Assembly (NCBI GenBank): GCA_030613705.1
Contig: JAUWLJ010000011.1
Location: forward strand, 1 to 15,748
From: Chloroflexota bacterium
GTDB taxonomy: Bacteria; Chloroflexota; Anaerolineae; Anaerolineales; UBA4823
Length of the DNA stretch: 15,748 nt
Direction of reading: 5' to 3'
Under the pieces are notes generated by a model that saw only the letters and a program-made list of their open reading frames with translations, was not told where the DNA came from and did not search any database. Position 1 is the stretch's first letter; every line of letters starts with the position of its first letter. The position numbers were made by a program, and so were the translations under genes. Below, one piece after another: positions 6,552-13,699 of the stretch.

Positions 6552-9365
6552 ATGAACCTTAGGCGACTTTCATGGAGATTGATCGGAAGGAATTTGATAC
6601 GCTTGATCATTCTAACACCGATACTTCTATCAACCTTCAGTGGATCAATCGGATTTGCGGAGCAACTTAATCAAATCAGCTCTCCACAAGATCACGCCGA
6701 GGCTCTGTTGGATACAATGACACCAGAGGAACGGGTTGGTCAACTTTTTTTGGTTACTTTCAACGGCACCGATATAGGGTTCGAATCCCAAATTTATGAT
6801 TTGATCACGAATTACCATATTGGTGGAGTCATTCTCCAACAAGAGAGTGATAACTTCCTGCCCTCGCCGCAGACTGAGACTGGCGCTTGGCTACTTATCA
6901 GAGCATTACAAACTGCTGAATGGTCTGCCTCTCAATCCAACCAGATTGAACCAGAGAACTACCAAGAATTCAGACCAGCTTTTATTCCCCTATTAGTGGG
7001 AATGTCTCAGGAAGGTAATGGCCCTCCGGCTGATCAAATCTTCAATGGGCTAACCTCCTTACCGTCTTTGATGGGCATAGGAGCGACCTTTCAAACCGAT
7101 TTAGCCCGCCAGGTGGGTTTTGTCACTGGGAGTGAACTCTCAGCCCTGGGAATTAATTTACTCTTGGGACCATCCCTGGATGTCCTTGAAACTCCAATTG
7201 AACAAGGCACCGGCGATCTAGGCGTTCGAACGTTCGGGGGAGATCCATTCTGGGTTGGAGAGATGGGTCGTGCCTATGTCATTGGTGTCCATGAAGGCAG
7301 TGAAGGGAGAATGGCGGTTATAGCAAAACACTTCCCCGGTCACGGTAGTTCCGATCGCTTGCCAGAAGAGGAAGTGGCCACGGTCAGGAAATCTCTCGAA
7401 CAACTCAAACAAATCGAGCTGCCTCCATTTTATGCTGTCACTGGAAATGCTCCCTCGGAAGTAGCTACTGTGGATGGCCTGCTTACCTCTCACATTCGTT
7501 ACCAGGGATTCCAAGGTAATATCCGCGAGACGACCCGTCCAGTGAGCATGGATCGTCTGGCGCTTGATCAACTGATAAACCTGCCACCATTTGCAACCTG
7601 GGTCGAAAATGGTGGTGTAATGGTTTCAGAAAATTTAGGGAGCGAAGCTTTCCGACGATTTGAAGACCCAACCGGGTTTAATTTCCAAGCTAGATTTGTT
7701 GCCAGGGATGCTTTTCTTGCTGGGAACGACCTATTATTCGTCGGGGATGAATTCATCTCCACCAGTGATCCCGATCAATACACGTCCATCATCAGCACCC
7801 TGGATTTATTCGCACAGAAATATAGAGACGATCCAGGTTTCCAAGAACAAATTGACGAATCCGTCCTCAAAAACCTCACTTTGAAGTATCGCCTCAACAA
7901 CAACACCATATTCACCCTTGGATCAACCGTCCCTCCCCAAGAAAATCTCCCCGTACTTGGAGAATCAGACCAGATTTCACGCCAAGTCGCCCAAGAAGCA
8001 GTTACCTTGATCAGCCCTTCATTCACTGACCTGGCTGAAACAATTCCGGAACCACCAAACATAAATGACCACATAGTGTTTATCACTGATGTACGCACAG
8101 CTATACAATGTTCTACCTGTTCTGAGCAACAAATTCTGCCAAAATCAGGATTAAAAGATGCGGTCATCAAATTATACGGGCCTCTCGCGGGTGGTCAGGT
8201 TGTGCAAAGGAATATGGTGTCATATACTTTCGATGAGCTATCGGCGTTATTAAATAGGATCCCTCAATTTGATTATACAATTCTTGAAAGCGATCTTGAA
8301 CAGGCACAATGGATCATCTTCTCTCTGGCAGATGTCAGCTCCGAAAATCCATCTTCTCTGGCACTCTCACGTTTCTTAGCTGAACGACCGGATCTTTTTC
8401 GGCAGAAGAATTTGGTTGTATTTGCATTTGATGCCCCTTATTACCTAGATGCGACTGAGATTTCAAAGCTCAGCGCTTATTACGGCTTGTATAGCGTAAT
8501 CCCTCAATTTGTCGATACAGCTGCCCGGGTTTTGTTTGGGGAAATACCAGCTCCAAGAGGAGATTTACCAGTCACAGTCTCTGGAATTGATTACGATCTG
8601 ATCACGGCAACTTCACCTGACCCAGAGCAAACTATTGAATTGTTTATCGATGTTCCCGAAGCGAACCTGGGCACGCCGGTACCCACCCAAATTCCACAAT
8701 TAGCGATCGGAGACCTGATCCCGGTTCGCACTGGTGTGATTCTAGATCACAATAGTCATCCGGTTCCGGATGGAACTATTGTCGACTTTATCCTGAGTGC
8801 AGGGTTAAATGAACTGGCTGCCCAAAAAGAGACTACCCAGGATGGCATCGCCCGTACCACATTCTTGATTGAAGAATCGGGAACAATTGTCATCCATGCT
8901 CGCAGTGACCCGGCATTCGAATCCAATTTTCTCCAATTCGACATCCCCCCTGAAGGTATTCCAACAATTGAATTCGTGATCACACAATTTCCAACCGAGA
9001 CTGCCACCAGTGAACCTGAAGCAACAGAGATAATATCTCCCAGCACAACCCCAGCACCACCAGCCCCTCCCGGGACTACTGGCATTAATGATTGGCTGAT
9101 CGCAACAGGGGTCTCGATTGGAATTGGAGCAGCGATTTATTGGATAACCACAACCTTTGGCTTGCTGCGCTGGGGCGTTAGATCGGGATTACTGGCCATC
9201 ATTGGGGGTTTAATGGCCTACATGTATCTCGCCATGCATCTGCCAGGCAGTGAGCAGCTCCTCAGTGTCCCCGGAGCTTGGGGTGTACTATTGGTGACAA
9301 TTTTAGGAACTGGTGCCGGTTGGGGAGCTTCTTATGGGTGGCAAAAGATGCGCGAGTCGAGTTGA
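6552..9365 (+). CDS. Exported, membrane-anchored GH3-like protein with Ig-like domain and altered active-site residues
   Basis: The 937-residue protein has a basic N-terminus and hydrophobic segment (about 15-36) that serves as a signal peptide or anchor. A GH3 N-terminal domain related to NagZ follows: MTPEERVGQLFLVTF, LGINLLLGPSLDV, FGGDPFWVGEMGRAY and KHFPGHG at 259-265. A second alpha/beta region (about 470-690) resembles the GH3 C-terminal domain. Residues about 707-800 look like a bacterial Ig-like (Big_1/invasin-type) repeat (VPDGTIVDFILS, TTQDGIARTTF). A Pro/Thr/Glu-rich linker (806-842) leads to about three membrane helices (845-930). GH3 enzymes cleave beta-linked sugars, NagZ-type ones N-acetylglucosamine from wall fragments. 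Here the nucleophile position reads SEN (E360) rather than SD, and the D-x-H catalytic loop after GHG reads SSDR, so activity is uncertain. It is probably co-translated with the preceding gene. Confidence 0.8.
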   Translation: MNLRRLSWRLIGRNLIRLIILTPILLSTFSGSIGFAEQLNQISSPQDHAEALLDTMTPEERVGQLFLVTFNGTDIGFESQIYDLITNYHIGGVILQQESDNFLPSPQTETGAWLLIRALQTAEWSASQSNQIEPENYQEFRPAFIPLLVGMSQEGNGPPADQIFNGLTSLPSLMGIGATFQTDLARQVGFVTGSELSALGINLLLGPSLDVLETPIEQGTGDLGVRTFGGDPFWVGEMGRAYVIGVHEGSEGRMAVIAKHFPGHGSSDRLPEEEVATVRKSLEQLKQIELPPFYAVTGNAPSEVATVDGLLTSHIRYQGFQGNIRETTRPVSMDRLALDQLINLPPFATWVENGGVMVSENLGSEAFRRFEDPTGFNFQARFVARDAFLAGNDLLFVGDEFISTSDPDQYTSIISTLDLFAQKYRDDPGFQEQIDESVLKNLTLKYRLNNNTIFTLGSTVPPQENLPVLGESDQISRQVAQEAVTLISPSFTDLAETIPEPPNINDHIVFITDVRTAIQCSTCSEQQILPKSGLKDAVIKLYGPLAGGQVVQRNMVSYTFDELSALLNRIPQFDYTILESDLEQAQWIIFSLADVSSENPSSLALSRFLAERPDLFRQKNLVVFAFDAPYYLDATEISKLSAYYGLYSVIPQFVDTAARVLFGEIPAPRGDLPVTVSGIDYDLITATSPDPEQTIELFIDVPEANLGTPVPTQIPQLAIGDLIPVRTGVILDHNSHPVPDGTIVDFILSAGLNELAAQKETTQDGIARTTFLIEESGTIVIHARSDPAFESNFLQFDIPPEGIPTIEFVITQFPTETATSEPEATEIISPSTTPAPPAPPGTTGINDWLIATGVSIGIGAAIYWITTTFGLLRWGVRSGLLAIIGGLMAYMYLAMHLPGSEQLLSVPGAWGVLLVTILGTGAGWGASYGWQKMRESS

Positions 9366-9374
9366 TCGCTGGTC

Positions 9375-10364
9375 TCAATATAGCGTTGTCACCAAAAAAC
9401 TGACAATCACCAACAAGATTGCAAAGGCCACTAAAATCCTGTCAATGGGAGTTCCAACCAAATCTGCCAGCGATGGTTTGGGCAAAGGCTGTCGCGGTTG
9501 GTTAACCGGATTTACTCTACCAACAAGACTCTGACGGAACTCCTCAATGTTCTGCGGGCGTTCATCTGGATGTAAATTTAATGCCCACAGGATTGCCCGC
9601 TCAGTTCTCACAGAGATATCAGGATTGATTTGTCTGGGCGGGATGAGGCTTTCAGGACGTAAAAATCTCTCCCTTGCCTCCACAGGGGCCGTATTGGTTA
9701 GCAAATGATAAAGTGTCGCTCCAAAGGCATAGATATCGCTGCGCACATCCGTATGACCTGTATCCCCACCATATTGTTCTAAGGGTGTGTATAAAGCCGT
9801 TCCACGACCTTGTAAAATTGTAATGGTCATCTCTTCGGAGGCCAGGAGTTTCACTAAACCGAAATCAACTAACTTGATTAATCCGCTTGGAGTGAGTTTA
9901 AGGTTGCTGGGTTTAATATCCCGATGGAGGATTGGCGGGTCTTGACGATGCATATAATCAAGAGCATCTGCTATTTGGACTGACCATCCGAGTACTTCGC
10001 GCCCTGCGAGAAAAATCTTCTTCCTGCGAGCCTCCAGCATCAGTGTGCGAAGATCCTCTCCGGGGACAAAATCCATGACCAGATACTCTCGGTTTTCATC
10101 AGAAAAGAAATCAGATACTTTCGGTAAATTAGGGTGGTCGAGTCTGGCAAGGATCTGCGCTTCCCGAAGAAATTGATCTCTAGCCTGCTGGAGTGTATCT
10201 TCTGGCAGCGAACTTTCATGTTGAACTTCTTTGAGAGCGCACTGCCGCCCCTCTAAGCGGATATCCTCGGCCAGGTAAATAGAACCCATTCCGCCTTGAC
10301 CGATTATCCGGGTAATTTTATAACGATCGCGTAGAATTATTCCAGGCTCGATTGGAGTTGGCAT
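9375..10364 (-). CDS. Tail-anchored bacterial Ser/Thr protein kinase (PknB-like)
   Basis: The 329-residue Hanks-type kinase has the full set of catalytic motifs: glycine loop IGQGGMGS (21-28), ATP lysine K45 in [14 protein letters not shown] from H147 with catalytic D149, DFG at 167-169, an activation loop with [13 protein letters not shown] (an APE-like segment), and [13 protein letters not shown]. After the domain (about residue 275) comes a short basic/proline linker ([10 protein letters not shown]), then a single C-terminal hydrophobic helix ([23 protein letters not shown]) that ends the protein. The kinase is therefore cytoplasmic and tail-anchored with no extracellular PASTA-type sensor. 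It converges on the GH3-like gene with a 9-bp gap and diverges from the FHA/winged-helix gene, its probable partner. Start ATG has a GAGGA-like site about 14 nt upstream. Confidence 0.95.
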   Translation of the reverse strand: MPTPIEPGIILRDRYKITRIIGQGGMGSIYLAEDIRLEGRQCALKEVQHESSLPEDTLQQARDQFLREAQILARLDHPNLPKVSDFFSDENREYLVMDFVPGEDLRTLMLEARRKKIFLAGREVLGWSVQIADALDYMHRQDPPILHRDIKPSNLKLTPSGLIKLVDFGLVKLLASEEMTITILQGRGTALYTPLEQYGGDTGHTDVRSDIYAFGATLYHLLTNTAPVEARERFLRPESLIPPRQINPDISVRTERAILWALNLHPDERPQNIEEFRQSLVGRVNPVNQPRQPLPKPSLADLVGTPIDRILVAFAILLVIVSFLVTTLY

Positions 10365-10390
10365 TTTTCTTCTTCAATCCTCAGATTAAA

Positions 10391-10400
10391 TGGTATTATA
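10391..10400. promoter_or_regulatory. Shared bidirectional -10 element between kinase and FHA genes
   Basis: TGGTATTATA contains TGG-TATTAT as an extended -10 on the plus strand (10391-10399) and TATAAT on the minus strand (10400-10395). Predicted starts are near 10406 toward the FHA gene, with GGAGG at 10406-10410, and near 10388 toward the kinase. No -35 is clear on either side. The whole gap is 54 bp, so both genes must use this site or read from inside each other. Confidence 0.55.
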
Positions 10401-10418
10401 CACGCGGAGGTTCTCATC

Positions 10419-11090
10419 ATGGAGCGAAATAACGAAGACTCTCCTGTATTGGTCGGCCAATCTGGACCTCTCAACGGTCAGCGTTGGATGGTCCAAAATC
10501 GGATCATTCTCGGACGGGACATGGATTGCGATATCATGATTCCAAGCCGTCAGGTGTCACGCAAACACGCTCGCCTGACTGTGACAAATTCGGGGGCAAG
10601 GATCGAAGATTTAGGCAGCAAGAATGGAACTCATCTCAATGGAGCCACAGTTTTAGATTCAGAGATGTTGAAGGATGGGGATGTAATTCAAATTGCTTTC
10701 GCCCAGCAGTTTATTTTCCTCAGTTCCGATGCCACCATACCTCTCGAAATGGGAACAATGGAGGGGATTACGCCAGCTCGAGAAGGTCTTCTCAAGCTGG
10801 AAAAGAGCTCTAGACAGGTGTGGATTGGAAACAAGGAATTGATTCCGCCTTTATCAGCATCCCAGTTTCAACTGCTCGAAATATTATACGAACGCCAAGA
10901 TCGTGTCGTTCCCCGCATAGAGATCATATCTGAGATATGGGGAGCTGAAGACGCGGTAGATGTTTCTGAGCAAGCCTTGGATGCACTCGTCAGGCGGTTG
11001 CGGGACAGATTAGCTGCTGTTGATGCCTCTCATCCCTTCATCATAACAATTAGGGGTCATGGATTACGACTCGATAATCCACCCAAATAA
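10419..11090 (+). CDS. FHA domain fused to OmpR/PhoB-type winged-helix DNA-binding domain
   Basis: The 223-residue protein has an N-terminal forkhead-associated domain (about 22-105) with the phosphothreonine-binding signature ILGRDMDCDI, SRQVSRKHARL, DLGSKNGTHLNG and LKDGDVIQIA. A C-terminal Trans_reg_C winged helix follows (about 125-220: LSASQFQLLEILYERQDRVVPRIEI, QALDALVRRLRDRL, ITIRGHGLRL). There is no receiver domain, so control should come through the FHA domain, most simply by binding a threonine-phosphorylated partner or the neighbouring kinase. EmbR of mycobacteria combines the same two functions, but with the DNA-binding domain first and the FHA domain last. GGAGG lies 8 nt before ATG 10419. 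The gene ends 19 bp from the convergent wecB. Confidence 0.92.
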   Translation: MERNNEDSPVLVGQSGPLNGQRWMVQNRIILGRDMDCDIMIPSRQVSRKHARLTVTNSGARIEDLGSKNGTHLNGATVLDSEMLKDGDVIQIAFAQQFIFLSSDATIPLEMGTMEGITPAREGLLKLEKSSRQVWIGNKELIPPLSASQFQLLEILYERQDRVVPRIEIISEIWGAEDAVDVSEQALDALVRRLRDRLAAVDASHPFIITIRGHGLRLDNPPK

Positions 11091-11109
11091 CCGCTATTAA
11101 TCCTATATC

Positions 11110-12192
11110 TTATCCTTGCTGGAAAACTTTCACTACCCTGGCTGCTGTGTGACCATCCCATAAGGGCGGCAGGCTGTGTGGGTCCTTAGGTGCGCGAAGC
11201 TTGGTTTGCATCGCATTTAGTAATGCTTCGGTCGTGCTCTCGACAAGCTGGTTCGTACCCAACTTGATAGTCACTGGTCTTTCTGTCGTTGTTCGTGCGG
11301 TTAAACATGGTATCCCCAGGTAAGTCGTCTCTTCCTGAATGCCGCCGGAATCAGTGACCACCAGGGCTGCATGAACCTGTAGGGCGAGGAAATCCAGGTA
11401 ACCAAGGGGATCCGAAAGAAGAAGCTGGGGATTCTTCGGTTGCAAACTGAATTCATTGATCCGCTCTTTCGTCCGGGGATGAATAGGAAATATTACAGGG
11501 ACTTCGCTGCTGATCGATTCCAAAGCAGACATTATTTCTGCCAGTGTAGCTGGGTGATCTACATTGGAGGGTCGATGTAGCGTAACCAAAATATAACGCT
11601 CATAAGGAAAACGATTTGCAAGTTTAAACCAATTCAAATGAGCTTTTGGCAGCAGGTGAATTAATGTATCGATCATCACATTACCCACAAGATGAACTTT
11701 GTTCAACTTAATCCCTTCGCGCTCAAGGTTGCTATCGGCTTCCTCCGAAGGAGTAAACAGCAAACCCGCGATTTGATCGGTAAGCAAACGGTTGATCTCC
11801 TCCGGCATGCTGCGATCAAATGAACGCAAACCCGCCTCCACATGTGCTACTTGAAAATCCAATTTACTACTCACCAACGTGCAGGCCAGAGTCGAATTAA
11901 CATCCCCATAAACAACAACCCAATCTGGTTTGTAATCCAACAACACCGGCTCGAACCGCATCATGATCTGCGCAGTTTGCCAAGCGTGTGACCCCGAGCC
12001 GACCTCCAGATTTACATCCGGTTGTGGTAAATCTAGCTCATCGAAGAAAACCTGTGACATTTTCGGGGCATAATGCTGTCCAGTGTGGAGCAACAGCTGC
12101 TGGAAATCGTTCGAATGGTGATCCATTTCCCGGATGATCGGAGCCGCCTTCATAAAATTTGGTCGCGCTCCAACGACATGCAAGATACGCAA
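11110..12192 (-). CDS. wecB: UDP-N-acetylglucosamine 2-epimerase (non-hydrolysing)
   Basis: It interconverts UDP-GlcNAc and UDP-ManNAc, supplying ManNAc or ManNAcA for surface polysaccharide and teichoic-acid-type linkage units. The 360-residue product shows GARPNFMKAAP (8-18), HTGQHY (36-41), GDVNST with D97, HVEAGLRS with E119, MPEE with E131, LHRPSN with H206 and DSGGIQEE (281-288), the residues known to be needed for catalysis and UDP binding. The length is normal. The start is TTG 12192: AAGGGG lies 7 nt upstream inside the end of the preceding gene, whose stop codon is 2 bp away, so translation is coupled. No ManNAc dehydrogenase or glycan cluster is nearby, so the product's destination is unknown. 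It is equally named mnaA. Confidence 0.95.
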   Translation of the reverse strand: MRILHVVGARPNFMKAAPIIREMDHHSNDFQQLLLHTGQHYAPKMSQVFFDELDLPQPDVNLEVGSGSHAWQTAQIMMRFEPVLLDYKPDWVVVYGDVNSTLACTLVSSKLDFQVAHVEAGLRSFDRSMPEEINRLLTDQIAGLLFTPSEEADSNLEREGIKLNKVHLVGNVMIDTLIHLLPKAHLNWFKLANRFPYERYILVTLHRPSNVDHPATLAEIMSALESISSEVPVIFPIHPRTKERINEFSLQPKNPQLLLSDPLGYLDFLALQVHAALVVTDSGGIQEETTYLGIPCLTARTTTERPVTIKLGTNQLVESTTEALLNAMQTKLRAPKDPHSLPPLWDGHTAARVVKVFQQG

Positions 12193-12194
12193 TA

Positions 12195-13547
12195 TTAATC
12201 CCCTTGTAAGTTAGATTGCATTGAAAACCTCAATACCTGTCGATTAATGGCCTTAACTTTTTCAACCAGCTCCGGATCCTGGCCTGAGTCAACTACCTGA
12301 GCCATCAACCCAGAGAGCATCTGGAAGAATTCTGGGGTAATTTTCTCTTGATTACTCTCAAGCAATTCTTGCCGAGTCGCCTTATCCTTCGCTTCAAGCA
12401 ATTCTTCAAGGAATTCAATCTCTGCAGGCTGCGCGCTCGCCTGGCGAATCAGTTCCTCAATCTGGTTCAATTTGGCGCTTATCTCTAAATCCCCGTTTTT
12501 GCGAGCCACATCCAAAGATTCTTGAACAGCCTGCAGGAAGAATTCATCAATTTGGGGCGCACTTTGCTGGATCGCCTGATCCATATCTTCAGCTTGCAGT
12601 ATTTGGTCAAGCAGCTGGCGAGCTTGCTTATCCCTCAATTCAATCTGAGCGTCAATCTGGTCAGATAGTTCCAATAACTGCTCGCGCAATGCTGATAACC
12701 GCTCCTGCTCCTCACCACTGGCTTCATCAATCCGCTGGCTGAGAATTTGGTAAAACTGGTAATCCAACCCCGGTCTGGCTAGACTGACTAATGTGCTCAA
12801 ACGAGTTTCATTCGGGGCTTGGATCATCAGATCAACTAACTTCTCGCGAGTTAATTCCTGACCTGCCTCCTGCAGGGATACAACCGCTGCCTGTACTTCC
12901 TCTGATTGCTGTTTAATTTGCCTCCCAAATTCGGTATTTTCAAGCAGTATATTTTGAATTTCTTCCAATTGACGGGCTGATTCTTGATCACCGGTTACTG
13001 CTGCTGTTTCTAATAAGCGGGTGAGGATATTAAACAAATCTGCATCGACTAATTTCTCTTTTTCTTTCACAATCTTTAGCCGAGAATCCTCATCGCTGGT
13101 TGTGGATAAACGTTGCAAAAAATCCAGCTTCTCCTGCTGCGCATTAATCATCTCCTTGGTGATACCATCCGCCTCTAGAACATGTTCAACCAAGCTTTGC
13201 ATCGATAAATGTGCCTGCGGTGTAAAAAGATACGCCTTTCTTTTTTCTGCTGGAATGTGATTGACCACTTGGTTGATCATGTTGCCTAATAACCGTTCTT
13301 GTTCATCGTGCGGCAATCTGATATCCCCGGGGACGAAGGTGAACAATAATTCCTTATCTAGATCATGATAAACAATGGGGGTTGCCAGAGCACCTTGATA
13401 CCCACATGCCTGACATTGAATGAAATTAGCCATACCTGAAAGCAGTTTTTGTTTCGCGCTTGGATCTTCTGCAACATCAAAAAGCTGTTGTACCTCAGCC
13501 ATTATAGGCTGCTTGCAATTTGGACAATTAATTTGTGTTTGAACCAT
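12195..13547 (-). CDS. CpXC-domain zinc-ribbon protein with long coiled-coil C-terminus
   Basis: The 450-residue protein starts with a CpXC-type domain: CPNC at 8-11 and CQAC at 45-48 form a four-cysteine zinc ribbon, continued by PIVYHDLDKELLFTFVPGDIRLP, a strand-rich segment typical of the family (to about residue 125). From about 130 the sequence is almost entirely Glu/Gln/Leu-rich and helical, without Pro or Gly for long stretches, so it should form coiled coils or a helical repeat to the C-terminus. The function of CpXC proteins is not established. ATG 13547 has AGGAG 6 nt upstream (13558-13554). It lies between a histidine kinase and wecB on the same strand and is coupled to wecB (2-bp gap). 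A structural or sensory scaffold role would be speculation. Confidence 0.85.
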   Translation of the reverse strand: MVQTQINCPNCKQPIMAEVQQLFDVAEDPSAKQKLLSGMANFIQCQACGYQGALATPIVYHDLDKELLFTFVPGDIRLPHDEQERLLGNMINQVVNHIPAEKRKAYLFTPQAHLSMQSLVEHVLEADGITKEMINAQQEKLDFLQRLSTTSDEDSRLKIVKEKEKLVDADLFNILTRLLETAAVTGDQESARQLEEIQNILLENTEFGRQIKQQSEEVQAAVVSLQEAGQELTREKLVDLMIQAPNETRLSTLVSLARPGLDYQFYQILSQRIDEASGEEQERLSALREQLLELSDQIDAQIELRDKQARQLLDQILQAEDMDQAIQQSAPQIDEFFLQAVQESLDVARKNGDLEISAKLNQIEELIRQASAQPAEIEFLEELLEAKDKATRQELLESNQEKITPEFFQMLSGLMAQVVDSGQDPELVEKVKAINRQVLRFSMQSNLQGD

Positions 13548-13699
13548 CCTTTACTCCTAATAAACTTTATTAAACCAGGCAGCACGCACAATACCTTGAA
13601 AAGTAACAATCCTGCATATTGAGAATACCGGGAATTAACAACTGCTAAACCTAATCCAAACCAATCCTTATCTAAACCAACATCCTGTAGATTATACAC
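13502..13699 (-). CDS. Dubious small ORF between histidine kinase and CpXC genes
   Basis: A GTG at 13699 directly follows the histidine kinase stop (TGA then GTG) and opens 65 codons, overlapping the CpXC start by 46 nt in another frame. The product is hydrophobic in the middle (YAGLLLFKVLCVLPGLIKFI) and basic at the end, so it could be a one-helix membrane peptide. There is no Shine-Dalgarno site, the codons are AT-rich, and the frame contains the CpXC promoter, so chance is the simpler explanation. Confidence 0.15.
   Translation of the reverse strand: MYNLQDVGLDKDWFGLGLAVVNSRYSQYAGLLLFKVLCVLPGLIKFIRSKGWFKHKLIVQIASSL
13558..13577 (-). promoter_or_regulatory. Extended -10 with overlapping palindrome upstream of the CpXC gene
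   Basis: On the minus strand TGGTTTAAT (13577-13569) is an extended -10 element. It overlaps a perfect inverted repeat, TAATAAA-c-TTTATTA (13558-13572), that covers the -10 and start region and abuts the AGGAG ribosome site. The arrangement suits an operator for a dimeric repressor or a small mRNA 5' hairpin. No -35 was identified. Confidence 0.45.

Noticed and set aside
7218..8170. Several minus-strand frames of 60-131 codons within the GH3-like gene
   Set aside because: They are antisense shadows; the plus-strand frame is continuous for 937 codons with recognisable domains.
10484..10813. 109-codon plus-strand frame inside the FHA gene
   Set aside because: It is a shadow in another frame of a well-supported FHA/winged-helix gene, low in hydrophobic core and without motif.
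11091..11109. Bidirectional terminator between FHA gene and wecB
   Set aside because: The 19-bp gap has no hairpin with a T-run; any termination signal must lie within the coding ends or be factor-dependent.
13598..13670. GLGLAVV in the small frame before the CpXC gene, resembling a histidine kinase G2 box, as a possible duplicated kinase remnant
   Set aside because: Only a few residues match, no other kinase motif surrounds them, and the reading frame has no H, N or F box.
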